From Dactylorhiza incarnata (taxonomy: Eukaryota > Streptophyta > Magnoliopsida > Asparagales > Orchidaceae), in contig JAWHQI010000065.1 in NCBI GenBank assembly GCA_033032865.1, forward strand, positions 434,001 through 498,000: a stretch of 64,000 bases of DNA, in the 5' to 3' direction. The number at the start of each line of letters is the position of its first letter. Positions within the stretch are counted from its first letter, which is position 1. The position numbers and the translations under genes are program-made. The notes below the pieces were generated by a model that was not told the origin of the DNA, searched no databases, and was given only the letters and a program-made list of their open reading frames with translations. Positions 31,851 through 43,244 of this stretch are shown here, in pieces.

Positions 31851-32422
31851 AAGGATGATTGCATAATTTAGAAGACTCTTTTGAATTTTTGTTCTTTGCT
31901 AGTGGTTAAGTGCAACGCGTGGAATCCCGACTCCAAATTGGGATGCACTTGGTGATACTGATGTTGTAGGATGTGTCAACACAGAAGTTATTTGTAGTCA
32001 AGAATTGTAATTTTTATGTTTCTAGAACAAAAACTATGAACTACTGCAGGAGCCTGCATGCTCTGCATGCTATTTTGTTTCAAATCAAGTGGCCTGATAA
32101 TTTTTTGTACCAGATTAAATATGAATTGTGTACCTTTCTCTTTTTTCATCCACGATTTGTCCATGTTTTCTATTAAAAGTTTTTGGATTATAGACAGTAA
32201 TTGTTCGTTATCATTTCCTGTATCGAGTAATTCCACTTGTGCATATTATTGAAGCTTGACATTACTTTATTACAAGTTGTATGTTTCTGTGAGAATGATC
32301 GTAATACCCACATTGGTCAGGGCACGAGGAATCTGCAGGCCCGCGAGGGGGCATCAACCTTGTTAATTCTGCGAAGGGGCTGGTCCGAAGATTTTTATGG
32401 TCATCTAGTAAATATTGCTCTT
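31851..32422. other. Unassigned segment between MULE remnant and LTR
   Basis: No transposase sequence continues here. A minus-strand frame of 82 codons (32236-31988) and a plus-strand frame (32237-32425, with ASTLLILRRGWSEDFYGHL) have no family I recognise. It could be the MULE 3' region, captured host DNA, or flank. Confidence 0.4.
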
Positions 32423-33635
32423 TGAAAGTGCACAGTGACTCCTCTGAGTATTCTCTAGAGGGGGAGGTGGTGAATAGAGGTTTAGAACTTTTCTATTAAA
32501 TGTGCACAAAACAATAATAGTTCTAACTATTATGCATTCAGAATTCCAACCAGAATAAATTAAACACGGAGTAATAAAATAAATATGGGACAATAAATAA
32601 AATTCACAGTACAGAAGAGACAAGATCTATAGTGGTTCCCCAAAATATAGGAACTCCGCTCTTCTACCACCTTGGTAGGAATACATTATCCAGTGCCCGA
32701 GTCTTTTGATAAGGAGACTCTTAGAATCAAGATTTGAGTCTTTTGTTGAGGAGACTCTTAGAACCAAGACTAGATCATTTGATAAGGAGATCTTGAACCA
32801 AAACTAAATCTTTTGATAAAGAGATCTTGAACCACTGAATCCTTTGAAGATGGATTCTTATGACTCTTTACTCAGTTTTACAGAAAGTAGAAGATAAAGT
32901 AATGAAAGAAGAAGAAGATGAGGATTGTTCTTCTGTGGATGAATCCTATTGCAGCAGTCAATGAGGATTAAGACACTAAGTGTTTTTTTGGATCTTTTCT
33001 TCATAGAATGAATCCTTGCTTGAGAAAGGTGCAAGGATTATGAGAGCCCTGATCTAGTTGATGATCTCTGTATAATCTGTATGCTTCTTGCAGAGAGAGG
33101 AAGAAGAAGTCTTCTGTATATTATCCAGAACAGAGATCTGTTGAGTCTTTTATGTAGGAGATAGCTTGAGAAGAAGAGCCAGAATAATTGTTATGCTCTT
33201 TCTTTTGAATTATGTACACTTATTCTTCTGTCAAATGAAGATGAATGACTTTCCTCTTCTGTTCTTTCTCAAGTTGGAATGTCCAAGAGGTAGTATTGTT
33301 TTCTTTCTATTTGTGTTGATAGCTCGTCAAACTCCTTTTGAATAACTTCCAAATATATCATTATTGAATCTCTGAAATTCTCTTTTCTCTTCTTGTTCAT
33401 GTACGACCCGTTAGAATTCAAATAACTTCCATTTCTAACTTTGAATAAACATTAGAATCGATTCCAGGAAGTTTTCCAAATCTGTGTTTATATTCGACGT
33501 TGCGTCGAATAACTTTGTCTTCTTATCGACGCACCTCTGAGTTCTATTAGAAGTAGCTTCGAATTATTCCTCAACTTTGAGCTGAACTCTGTAGTCGATG
33601 TTGCGTTGATTCTTTATCGACGTATCCGTCGAGAA
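32423..33635 (-). repeat. LTR a of the minus-strand gag + ORF2 copies, truncated
   Basis: The left end TGAAAGTGCACAGTG is the complement of the LTR end of the family. It aligns with LTR b (46883-47366 plus 53736-54849) up to about 33635 in the part with TCGACG words, and there joins ORF2 sequence directly. The first part of the LTR (U3) and the 3' end of ORF2 are deleted. Confidence 0.85.
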
Positions 33636-34116
33636 CCAATATTCTCATTATCTGTTGTTGTTGTTGTTGTTGTTTAGAAATTGCATCATGAGCAGAAATT
33701 TTACATAGTAAGACTTTGTCTACTATGTCTATCAAGAACCTGTATTCTTCTGAAAAAATCATTCTCGTTTAGGTTGATTGCTTTGTCTTTGTTGAAATTC
33801 ATGATTTGCAGTGTTTGTTGGGTTTCTGCCGCGGTTAGTTCAGATGATTCATCACCTACTGGTAGATCGAAGGTGAGACTCAACGTCTCCTCGGTGATGT
33901 GGCTATTATGGTCAGAAATTCTTTCTTGGAGAGACCCATCCTCTCCAATATGAATGTTGTCTTTCAATTCCACGAATTCAACATCATATATCTTCCCTCT
34001 TGTCTAAATCAATTTCGTGAGTCCTATAGTTTGAAATAAATAAAAGATTCCAACGATGTTTTCCGCCACTGTTGTGAACGGCTCAATAATCCTGAGTTCA
34101 CCTTTGGAGGAGTCAT
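33636..34116 (-). pseudogene. ORF2 remnant (minus copy A)
   Basis: The minus strand retains only the N-terminal half of ORF2: the start near 34116, NIHIGEDGSLQERISDHN, EETLSLTFDLPVGDESSELT and QIMNFNKDKAINL, with a frameshift near 33750. It ends in a (TTG)n run (33655-33675) at the deletion junction with LTR a. The TTTTTGCAG acceptor just upstream (34135-34144) is conserved. Confidence 0.8.
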
Positions 34117-34729
34117 TGATTCTTATAACAGTACCTGCAAAAATAAGACTAGAAAGAGAGAAAGAAATGGGAGCAAAAATGCAAGAAAGCAAGAGAGCGA
34201 GAGAGAGAAAATTCGAAAGCGTAAGATGGTCTAACGTCTGAGTTGCTTAAAAGAAGGTGATTCATCATAGCTTAGGTTTTTAATCGAAGCAACGTCAAAT
34301 GGAAATAGATTCAGCGTGCCAAAATAAGTCGAGTGTTAATCCACGTGCCTTCGAATTTATGTAGTAACTATTAAGCCGACGCATGAGTCTATATGAATTT
34401 GACGCTACGACAAGTGTTATTCAAATTAACTATCCACGGGAGCTCTCAAAGCTGGTGTTGAGTAGAAATCAACGGTGTGTCGAATTCTATTCGACGCAAC
34501 TCTGAATTTACATTTGCATTTCTTCAAGAAATTTTTGTTGCTTTCCCAGCAATAGTTTTTATTATAAATAATATTTATAAGATAATATGTGTGAATTAGG
34601 AAGCATCATCAAGGGGTTTAGAGAAGAGACTCCCCTTTGATTATTTGTAGTTCCACATTGAAGAATTAGTTTTCTCTTTCTCTACATTATCTCTTAAGAA
34701 GGGACCCTGAGTTTTCCTGCACATGAAAC
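34117..34729 (-). promoter_or_regulatory. Gag-ORF2 intergenic region, minus copy A
   Basis: Equivalent of 26508-27240 on the opposite strand: a pyrimidine tract (minus) at 34145-34215, then a cluster of degraded TCGACG words at 34270-34510. Many of the CpG sites have become TpG or CpA compared with the other copies. Confidence 0.5.
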
Positions 34730-36425
34730 TCAAATATTAGAGGGTACCCAGGTTACCTTGGGCTCTTTGCTTTTACCATTATAAGGTGATATGAAAGAAT
34801 AGAGTGGTCTTTCATTATACCCTTTTGGATGGTAGAAAATAGGTCTATCAAACCAATATTTATTATCTTGGTACTGTAAATCAGTATAATGTCTAATTAT
34901 TTTTCCTTTGATTTTAGTCTTCTGAGTGTTGTTTATTGGTTTCTCTAAATGATTCTTGTCTAGAGTACTCTTCTCATTATTAAGATTCACCCTATTAAGT
35001 ATAGTAATTTTATTAGGATGGTTGTTTTGTTATTTACACACTTGACTGTTGTCATTTATTTGATATTCACTAGGTCTAACAAATATTACTGGATTTTTCC
35101 AAGCTTGTTTGTTAGAGGTTGTTGTGCTAGTTAATGAATCTGCTCCTAGACAAAGATATCTAGATCTCATAGATAGATTATGTGTGATATCCTTTAGCTT
35201 TTGACTCCTCCCATTGAGTGGGTCCTCAAAGGTTTTTGCCTTTGTAAGCTCTTCTTTTAGAGTTGAATTCTCATTAGTTAATTTATTTATCTCTGTTTCT
35301 TTTTTATAAATCTGATTTCTTAATTCATAGTTAACATAATACATATTGTCTTTCTTAAGATCTTCCAATTCTTCTCTAACTATTTTAAGTTCTTTTGAGT
35401 TTTAAGATGATCCTGAAAAAATTCTTTAATGCAGATTTTAAAATTTTCAGAAGTAAAATCAAATTCTTCAAAAAGAGATACCAGATCTTCTTTAGTAGAA
35501 TCTTCTAAAGCCATCAGACAGGCTTCTTCAACAGCAGTTTCTTCATCATTGTCAAATGAAGAGCTTGACTCAGATTCCGAGTTACATCAGGTTTCAGCTA
35601 TAAAACATCTTCATTTCTTTTTGTTCTTCTTCCTGAAGGACTTCTTCTTGTGCTCTTTCTTGCTTCTTTTGTCCTTTTGATCTTCAGGACATTCAGGGGC
35701 AATGTGCCCTGGTTTTCTGCATGCAAAGAAGATTACTTCCTGCTTTGGAGTCTTATCAAACCTGGGTTTATTTAAGCTATGTTCCTTCCTTCTCGAGTCT
35801 TCAGTCTTGACCCATCTTCTAAATCTTCTATCCAAGAGATTGAACATCTCTTTTTCAGAAGTGGAAGGCTCTCCTTCAGCTGCCTTCAGTGTTATAGTCC
35901 TTTCTTTTGGAGTTGAGACTTTCTCCTTTGCTTTAGTCTCAGCTTTACTTTTCAGTAGCAGCTCATAGGACTTGAGCTTGTCATGTAAGACGTAAGTGGA
36001 GATTTCTCTGTGACATCTAGACTCTCTAATGGCTCAGATCCCTGAGTCTCAAGTGCTTGGGAACCACATGAAAAGTTTGTCATTTATCTCAGTTAGTGAG
36101 ATCTCCTTATCCAGTCCCTTAAGCTCATTAATAATGATGTTGAATCTTTCATACATTTCAGCAACATTCTCTTCAGTTTTCTTTTGAAAGTTCTCATATT
36201 GGGATATGAGAAGGGACTTCCTGTTTTTTCTTTCATCTGAGTTGCCTTCAACCAATCTAGACAATGACTCCAAAATTTCCTTTGTTGATTGGCAGTCAGT
36301 CATCTTCTGGAATATGTCATCTGACATAGTTGACATTAGGATGTTCATAGCCTTTGCATCATAGGCTTTCACCTTCTTCTCAGCATAAGTTTATTCAGCT
36401 CTGGGGACAAGTTCTTGTGTCATAG
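34730..36425 (-). pseudogene. Gag of minus copy A, main part
   Basis: Minus frames 36372-36049, 35847-35611, 35368-35030 and 34990-34730 carry the same Gag as the plus-strand element: AYDAKAMNILMSTMSDDIFQ, YENFQKKTEENVAEMYERFN, the knuckle FACRKPGHIAPEC (first Cys of CCHC replaced by F), a coiled coil, and SKEPKVTWVPSNI. It is interrupted by several frameshifts and, at 36426, by an LTR insertion; the N-terminal codons lie at 46620-46785. Confidence 0.85.
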
Positions 36426-36700
36426 TGTACCATCCCCCAAACGACTAGACCCTTAGGATGGTTTTATCATGACTAGGTCATGACAAAACCCTAGGATGCG
36501 CGAAGAGAACATAAGAGTTTAGGCTTGAGGTGAAAATCACCATGGTCTGCGGATAGTCATTTCCGGTTACCAAGCCTAGGGTTGGCTTTAGGGCATCATC
36601 GTGACCCATGAGCCCACCATGACATGACTAACCCAATAAGAGGGTCCCCTCGTAATACCCCAATTATCCAACCGTAGAAAGAAGGGGGTGTATTGAATAT

Positions 36701-36815
36701 GGCGCTAGCGCTAGCACAGGCGCTAACGCTAGCGCTAGCACAGGCGCTAACACTAGCGCTAGCGCAGGCGCTAACACTAGCGCTAGCGCAGGCGCTAGTG
36801 GTAGCGCATGCGGTT
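36701..36815 (+). repeat. GCGCTAGC minisatellite in the solo LTR
   Basis: About four to five copies of a ~24-bp unit like GGCGCTAACACTAGCGCTAG run in tandem. Each contains the palindrome GCGCTAGCGC or a variant. It lies ~310 bp upstream of the TATA box. Confidence 0.85.
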
Positions 36816-37125
36816 GCCGAACTGACGAGCGTTATGTCATCGAGACGTTAGCGTTGGTGCTAGTACTAGTGTCGGCGGTAGCTCCACCGACGGGAGTCGG
36901 TCGGGACTCATTTTGGTGGCCAAATTCATGGCCAAGGGAGTCCAAAAGTCCTCCCAATTGATGGGGATTCATTCCCCCATCAACTAGCTAGGAGAATATT
37001 AAAGGGTTTTCCAACTCTTTTGGATGATGAATTGGGTGACCTTTGGGGATGGCCAAAATTTTCACCATGAATGGTGTTAGTGGAGGAATCCCAAGCTTCA
37101 TCTCCTCCCCCACCAGGATTTGGTT

Positions 37126-37134
37126 CTATAAAAG
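37126..37134 (+). promoter_or_regulatory. TATA box of the solo LTR
   Basis: CTATAAAAG followed by GGCTCAAGGGG, in a GC-richer stretch, is a standard plant LTR core promoter. Confidence 0.6.
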
Positions 37135-39346
37135 GGCTCAAGGGGTGAAGGGAATGAGTTTCCCCCACTTTCCTAGAAGAACTTTCCTACCTAAGCACCT
37201 ACCGGCATGGCACCCAAGAGCTCTCGGCCAACCATGGCGGGCCGGCGATCGGCACGACTACAAGCCACAATTCAGGTCCTTTTCTCTCATCTATTTCTTA
37301 GTGGATAGATCTCTTCATTTTGGCCGCTAGATTTGGGGCCAATTGGTCTTGGATCAGCATGGTCGGAAGCTTGTGCTCAAGCTTTTCTTCCCTTGTTTAA
37401 ATTCCTGATTCCGGCCGCCTCCAGATGGCCAACCACCGTACATCGCCGGCCGCCACCTCAACGGAGGTGGTGGAGGCATTGGCTGACCGAGAGAGCATCT
37501 AGGTGGCCGGGAAATCACCTCCCAAGTTGCTACAGGACAGGCCAACTGTGGTCGTTGGCTGATTGGAGAAGATGAAGGGATGCCCTTCGATTGTGTTTTA
37601 AGATCTGTGCAAGTTTATGTAACAATATATTTGATACTCCTATTTCTGTTCCTTTACTGGCAGTATTTAGAAATAATTATAAAAAATACTTATATCCCTC
37701 TACTGGAAAAGTGATCTATACCAAACTTGTAGCCATGATGTCTACTTTAATTTAAAATTGATTCGAGTCGATTTGGCCCATTGGTTTGACTGCACCACTC
37801 AAAATTGTGCAACATGTACATAAGGTTGACCAAAGCTTGATTTGTGTGCCCCCATTAATCCAGACGTTCAAATGCTTTGAAATTTTGAGCATTGGTTATA
37901 TTTACCCTTACCCTCAACATATCCAAAAATGGGAATTTTTGGAGAAACTTTTTCTATAGTTTTTGTAAAAATTTAACAATTCATGTAATAATTAATTATA
38001 GGGTCTAATGACATCAAAACCCTTCTAAATTTTGGTGGGTGGTCCTTAAGGTCATTTCATGTCTCTGGTAAAAATTTCATTCCATTTGGAATTGATTTGG
38101 TTGAGTAATTGAGTAACCCAAGACAGGTCAAACTAGGGGTATTTTAGATCAAAAGTGCACTTGATGGATTTGGGAGATCAACCCTCATCCCGCTGTTGTG
38201 AAACTTTGACCACTGACTTGATGTCATATAAAATACCCCCATAAGTTTTTTGGGTGGTTTAGGGTGGATGTGCCCTAGAACCCTAGTTCAAACCTTAGGG
38301 TTGTATGTTGAACCTATTGAAGGTCGTCATAGGGTCATATCTCATTGGATTGACTTGAAATTTGGTAGAGAGGTTAATAGGGTGGTGTAGAGCCCTAGGT
38401 AATTTATTTGGAATTTTTGGAGACTTTTATTCTCTCTGATTTAATGAAGAATCATTTAGAGCTCTTTCTTACTAGAAGGAATTACATATTCATATAGCTA
38501 GGATGTTTATGAAACTTTGGCAGTGAGTTTTTATTGATGATATTATTCTCTGATAATTTTGTCATGAATTTTGAAGTGTTATTTATGGTACTTCATTCAT
38601 AACCCTAAATATGTGCCCTTGTTGTATAAAAATTAATTACGTGTTTAATACTCACTGAAAAATAATGAAAATTGGTCAGAGGACTTGTTAAAGCAAACAA
38701 ATGATCTAGTAATTTTAGAATAATTTTTGGAGTTATTTATATGTGGTTCCCTTCACAAGGTGACCTTGGACATGTTTATTTAATTAATGGAATTATATGG
38801 TCAAATGGATTTAGAAAATTATGGAACTTCAACAGTGAACTTTTCTGACCATTTTGAATACCAGATAATTTTCTTGTAATTTTTGAATGTGGATTTTTGG
38901 TAATTCCTCTGTAAATTCTTGAATTTGATAAATTAGTTTATATTTTAATTAGAGGTCAAAATCTTTCTGGAAAATTGTGAAATTCGGGTTTGGCGGTTAT
39001 TTTGTTGTTATCTAGTTGTACAAATTTTAGTGAAGTCATACCATGTTGGAAAACCATACTTGATGTACAAATCATAGGTTCCCTGATTTTGGAAAAATTA
39101 TAATAATTACCATTATGTGAGAATTGAAGGTAGATGGTGTACTTAGTCTGGTTGAGAAGATTTGAGGTCATCAATGGGAGCATGTACGTTGAGTGTTCCT
39201 GATGAGCTAAGGGGCAAGATGGTGTTCGAGATTGACAAAAGATCGCATTTCCCTTGGAGCGGAATATAAAACACTTAGGGTTAACTCAAGTGAAATGGTA
39301 AAAGGGTATGTTCAAGGGTAGACATCAATATAAATAAGTTTCTTGG

Positions 39347-39430
39347 AAAGGGCGGTTTGGGCTATCATCCCATCGTACCTCCTAGTACCGTTGCGAGCCC
39401 CTCATAGGGTAGACCTCAGGAAGTCCAAGA
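39347..39430 (+). repeat. Conserved ~85-bp block, copy 1
   Basis: AAAGGGCGGTTTGGGCT then TCATCCCA, CCTAGTACCGTTGCGAGCCC, GGGTAGACC and GGAAGTCCAAGA recurs at about 80% identity in the unrelated nested element at 43728-43810. Its last part resembles the 3' portion of plant 5S rRNA. Confidence 0.7.
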
Positions 39431-40870
39431 TTAACCCTAAATTATAGGAGAAAAACTGTTATGCAAGATTAACTCAATAATACACTCACACACACCCCGC
39501 TGTTGCGGGTGTTACCTTATTTGGCCGGATGAGCAGTAGGCTCAATGGACGTGGTTGCAGATGGGTTTGTTCGGCGAGCGGGTGGCTCAGAAGGTTGTTG
39601 CGACGGGCGGGTTAGCTGGGGAGCCTATGGCTCGGAGGTACACAGTAATCATATTGCTTGTGCATAAAGGTGGTGGGTTTTCGGTATAGACGGTCGTTCA
39701 CACCGACGTCGATACGCTGACTCGACAAGTGTGGATTTGCACTTAGCCAAGAAAGTCTGGTGGTCCAGCCAGTAAGAGTACGCAGGCGCTTCGCGCTTTT
39801 GCGTTGAGGCGTACGATAGGTCTAGGTTAGGTAGTGTGAATACCAATTTAGAGGTGGGCGAGGCCCAACCCACCACTTCTGTTTGCCACTACGGAGGTAT
39901 CCTGGGAGTCTTGCTAGCTCCAAAAAGGGGGAACTAATGGTCTGTGCGCATAGAGTCAAAGTGTGTGAGTTGCACTTGTGTGATCATAACATTACCTAGC
40001 ATAACACTGCATGGCATAACATAAACACTGCATTTCAACCCCTACCCCTATCGTATAAATTAGTTATGGGACTTTTTATACGATAGACCTTGCTAAACGA
40101 CCCCTTGGTCTATAGGTTTGTCTGGGCATTCCTATAAATTAATGGTTACTTTTCTATTATATGCCTGTTTTTACCTGCTTACTTTATTGTTCTTTACTTA
40201 TTCTTTATCATGCTTACTTATTATTTACTACTTCAATTTTATATAAACACATGCGTAGTGATAGACACTCATGTAGCTACGACATGTCGCCTGCTTTGTT
40301 TTATACCTCTTGTTGTCCTCCGCTTCATCCTCCCGCTCGGTGCCTAGGGCCACTGGGGGATGGATGGGGGGAACGAGGCTTAGTCTTTTGACTAACGGTC
40401 AGTGGACCATATCATTTTAGGGGATTGAGGAGATGCAACACCACCAGAGGCCGGTGCAGATGGAGGCGAGCCAGTCTAGCACGGGAGCGCCAGTCACAGG
40501 ATCCGTGAGTGTCTTCAATAGTTTTTTTGCTTCCACAAGTGATTCTGTAGCGAGGAAATGATGTACCGAGCATGAGCCCTTTCTATAACTACCTTTTATT
40601 TCAGTTATTATTTGTGTACATCTCCTTTTCATTATTATCTATATTTCATGTGATGTGGGTTTGAGCTTACTGATAGTGCATTATTTATAGTTATTTTTAT
40701 ATAGTATTTTAGTAGTAATTAATTAGTTTTTATATAATTTTAGTTTAATATATATCTAATTCGCTTTATTTTGTATTTTCAGGTAATCTGGGGCTGCTAA
40801 TAGCAAATTCAAGCTCGCAGCCGTGTTTAGGAGAAATAAATGAACAAATCTGCAAAAAATCTCAAGTACA

Positions 40871-41341
40871 CGCCCCAGGTCACGGGTGTGACCTGGGGGC
40901 GTGACTCCATGCCGAGTTGTCTTCCAGCTTCCAGAACACGCCGCCACATCAGATTAAAGTTGCATGCCCCCTGTCACGGGCGTGACAGCGGGGCGTGACC
41001 TTCAGGTCACGGGCGTGACCTTCAGGTCACGGCCGTGACTCGCCCAACAAGCATTCAATACAAGCAGTTTTCGCCGCCGAGCCATTCCAGCTTACACACC
41101 CTTAGTCACGGGCGTGACCAAGGGGCGTGACCTCTCCCGCAACTGCCAGATTAACTCCAGATCGCGTCGTTTCCTGCCGTTTCCTGACTCGGTCGAGACA
41201 CGCCCTAGGTCACGGGCGTGACCTAGGCCGTGACCCGTCGAGATGATCAATTTTGGCGGTTTCTCTTCCCCAACGTTCCCGGGCTTTCAATACACAGTTA
41301 CACAGCTTACACGCCCTTGGTCACGGGCATGACCAAGGGCG
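40871..41341 (+). repeat. Hairpin array on TCACGGGCGTGA
   Basis: Inverted repeats lie at 40871-40901, 40966-40994, 41005-41039 (double), 41099-41125, 41201-41230 and 41312-41341. The core GGTCACGGGCGTGACC is shared, but the outer arms differ between units and remain complementary: CCCCA/TGGGG, CCCTA/TAGG, CCCTT/AAGGG. Confidence 0.9.
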
Positions 41342-41360
41342 TGACTCGCCAATTTTCTGC

Positions 41361-41369
41361 CTATAAAAG
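41361..41369 (+). promoter_or_regulatory. TATA box of the Athila/Tat-like 5' LTR
   Basis: CTATAAAAGCC lies 20 bp after the last hairpin; the same sequence is at 45577-45584 in the 3' LTR. Confidence 0.7.
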
Positions 41370-42242
41370 CCAGCTCCTGCCAAAGTGATAGGAATCCAGT
41401 CCATGCTTCGATTGGATCATTCTTAGCTTAGTTTTCCTGCATTTTATTAGTCTAATTTTATTTATGCAGTTTACTTTTTGTCTTGCACTTTTTAATTCCT
41501 AGATTAGAATTTTATTTCTTGTAAGTGCTATTTCTTTTCTTAGAAATAAAATTGTTCTTCTTTTTAAATCATGTTTAACTAATTTTATAGCATTTGATCG
41601 GATGATTTCCTAAGCTTTTATATTTCGTAATCTTTTATTCATAGTTTGGATTTGGAAACTAAGATTTACCGTTGATTTGCAATTATTGGTTTCATATTTC
41701 TAGGGTATGATAATCAAGTTTGATCCGTATTTTAGTGTATCGAGAGATCCGTAAATACGGGTAGATCGCTCATCGGTAGAAAGAATTGTTTGCACTCCTC
41801 GAGAGAGGGTGATACATATCTTCCGGATTGGAGTCAAATCCAATAGTGGGGCTCACCGCATAAAGCAAGCTAAGGGGTTTCGACTGGCCGAGGGGTCTTA
41901 ATCGATCAACCTAAGGTTAGGTGGTAGTTCTCTCGAGAGAGACTCTACCATATTTTGGGAACCTCCACGGTCAAGTTTTGTCTAAATTAATTTCTTATGA
42001 ATTCTGTATTTACAAAATATTTTACTTAAGAAGGATTCTCGATCAAATGTTTTCGTTCTTTAATTATTTTCAAAGCCCTATTTTATTTCTGATAAAATAA
42101 TAATAATTTGCGTGAGTAGAAGTACTCGACAGACCCGAGTTTTAATACGATCTTGATATTCTTTATATCTTATGCTATATTTCGATAGGTACACTTGCCT
42201 TAATCGAGTATAGATTGGAGAACACAAAATTTCTCTATCAAG

Positions 42243-42262
42243 TTTTTGGCGCCGTTGCCGGG
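42243..42262 (+). other. Primer binding region, Athila/Tat type
   Basis: TTTTTGGCGCCGTTGCCGGG begins two bases after the LTR. TGGCGCC.TTGCCGGGGA is the usual Athila/Tat primer site. Confidence 0.85.
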
Positions 42263-42409
42263 GAATTATTTTTGTTGATATTTTGGAAGCGTGAATTTTA
42301 TTAATTTTATCATTCTTTTTCTCTGCTCCCATTTTTTTTTTGCTTTTTCTTTTAAAAATTCCTTTCTATTAAGTGACGGTTGTGTAATTTTCTTTTTCAA
42401 AAAAAATTG

Positions 42410-42634
42410 ATGTTATCGCAGTTGGCCGCAAAAGTTGCCGAGCTTCAACATAAGGTAGACCTTTTGGAAGCCGAACAAAGGCGCCAACTTATTTGTAATT
42501 TTTGTGATGCAAATCATTCTAGTGAGAAGTGTTATTCTTATTTTTATTCTCAAAATATTTTTGATCAAACTAATTTTTATCAAGATTATAATTCTTATGA
42601 AATTCCTTCTTGCTCCGATAATAATTATTCATGA
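42410..42634 (+). CDS. Short Gag-like ORF with zinc knuckle
   Basis: The frame from ATG 42410 starts MLSQLAAKVAELQHKVDLLE, a short coiled coil, followed by CNFCDANHSSEKC, a C-x2-C-x3-H-x4-C knuckle close to that at the end of Athila/Tat Gag, and a tyrosine- and asparagine-rich tail. At about 75 codons it is only the C-terminal part of a Gag. It may bind element RNA or be a relic. An upstream non-AUG start in the same frame at 42380 is possible. Confidence 0.55.
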   Translation: MLSQLAAKVAELQHKVDLLEAEQRRQLICNFCDANHSSEKCYSYFYSQNIFDQTNFYQDYNSYEIPSCSDNNYS

Positions 42635-42821
42635 TGGCAAGATCACCCGGATAATTTACGGTGCATTGAAGAAATTTATTTTGATCAAAAATTTTCTTCC
42701 TCCACATTTTACCCACAAAATTCTTTTTCTTCTCTTAGTGATTCTCCGGATATTCCTATTCAAATTTGAATAGTTTTTCCCAAGAAGAAATAATATTTTA
42801 TACCAAGAATTTATTAACATA

Positions 42822-43244
42822 ATGGGTGAGCCGAGCGAAATAGAAGAAGAACATGATTCATCTTCTACTCCGCCCGACTCTATTCCACTTTTTCATGAAT
42901 TTTTAAACCCACCACATAAATATTTTGGAATCAAAATTCATGAAAATTTTGTCGCCCATAAATTTACTTCCCTTGGTATTGATTTTTCAGATAAAAAAAT
43001 TATTTTAGAAAATGAACAACCGATCCTTAATCATGAATTTTCACAAGAAACTCCTCCTTGTGAAAAAATTTCTGACTCGCTCAATCTTGATTCTTTTTAT
43101 TCTAACGATTTTCATATAGAGGATGAGCCGTTGCAACCAAACGTCTTTACCGATCCATTTGCCGCTCATCTCCATGAATCCAAATTACCTAAGGTATGTA
43201 TGGTAATTTGGATTCACAATTTCAAGCTAACGGACAACGAATGA
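42822..43244 (+). CDS. Unknown 140-codon ORF of the Athila/Tat-like element
   Basis: MGEPSEIEEEHDSSSTPPDS starts an acidic, aromatic-rich protein with LFHEFLNPPHKYFGIKIHEN and a C-terminal EPLQPNVFTDPFAAHLHESK. It resembles in composition the linker between Gag and protease in Athila/Tat polyproteins, but I cannot assign a domain. The frame is open from start to stop. Confidence 0.45.
   Translation: MGEPSEIEEEHDSSSTPPDSIPLFHEFLNPPHKYFGIKIHENFVAHKFTSLGIDFSDKKIILENEQPILNHEFSQETPPCEKISDSLNLDSFYSNDFHIEDEPLQPNVFTDPFAAHLHESKLPKVCMVIWIHNFKLTDNE

Larger units (their letters stand above)
21449..32422 (+). mobile_element. Mutator-like element (MULE), interrupted by an LTR element
   Basis: A terminal region with four copies of GGCACTTTGCACCCTC begins at 21452, directly after copia sequence. 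About 0.9 kb inside it a plus-strand MULE transposase gene begins and continues to 31850, interrupted at 22868-30737 by a complete LTR retrotransposon. The opposite terminal repeat was not found before 32423, where a different LTR starts, so the 3' end is lost or unrecognised; the right boundary given is the latest possible. Confidence 0.6.
40671..42240 (+). repeat. 5' LTR of the Athila/Tat-like element
   Basis: The LTR begins TGATAGTGCATTATTTATAG and ends TTCTCTATCA. Its first third contains six or more hairpin units built on TCACGGGCGTGA (40871-41341), followed by a TATA box (41361-41369). It is ~97% identical by eye to the 3' LTR outside the hairpin region. Confidence 0.92.

Noticed and set aside
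37333..37575. 80-codon frame in the solo LTR with tryptophan- and proline-rich sequence.
   Set aside because: It lies in transcribed LTR leader sequence of an element with no coding role there, and its composition follows GC-rich local repeats.
39347..39430. A 5S rRNA gene or pseudogene.
   Set aside because: Only the last ~20-35 bases resemble 5S rRNA; the rest does not, and the block sits within an LTR. I keep it only as a resemblance.
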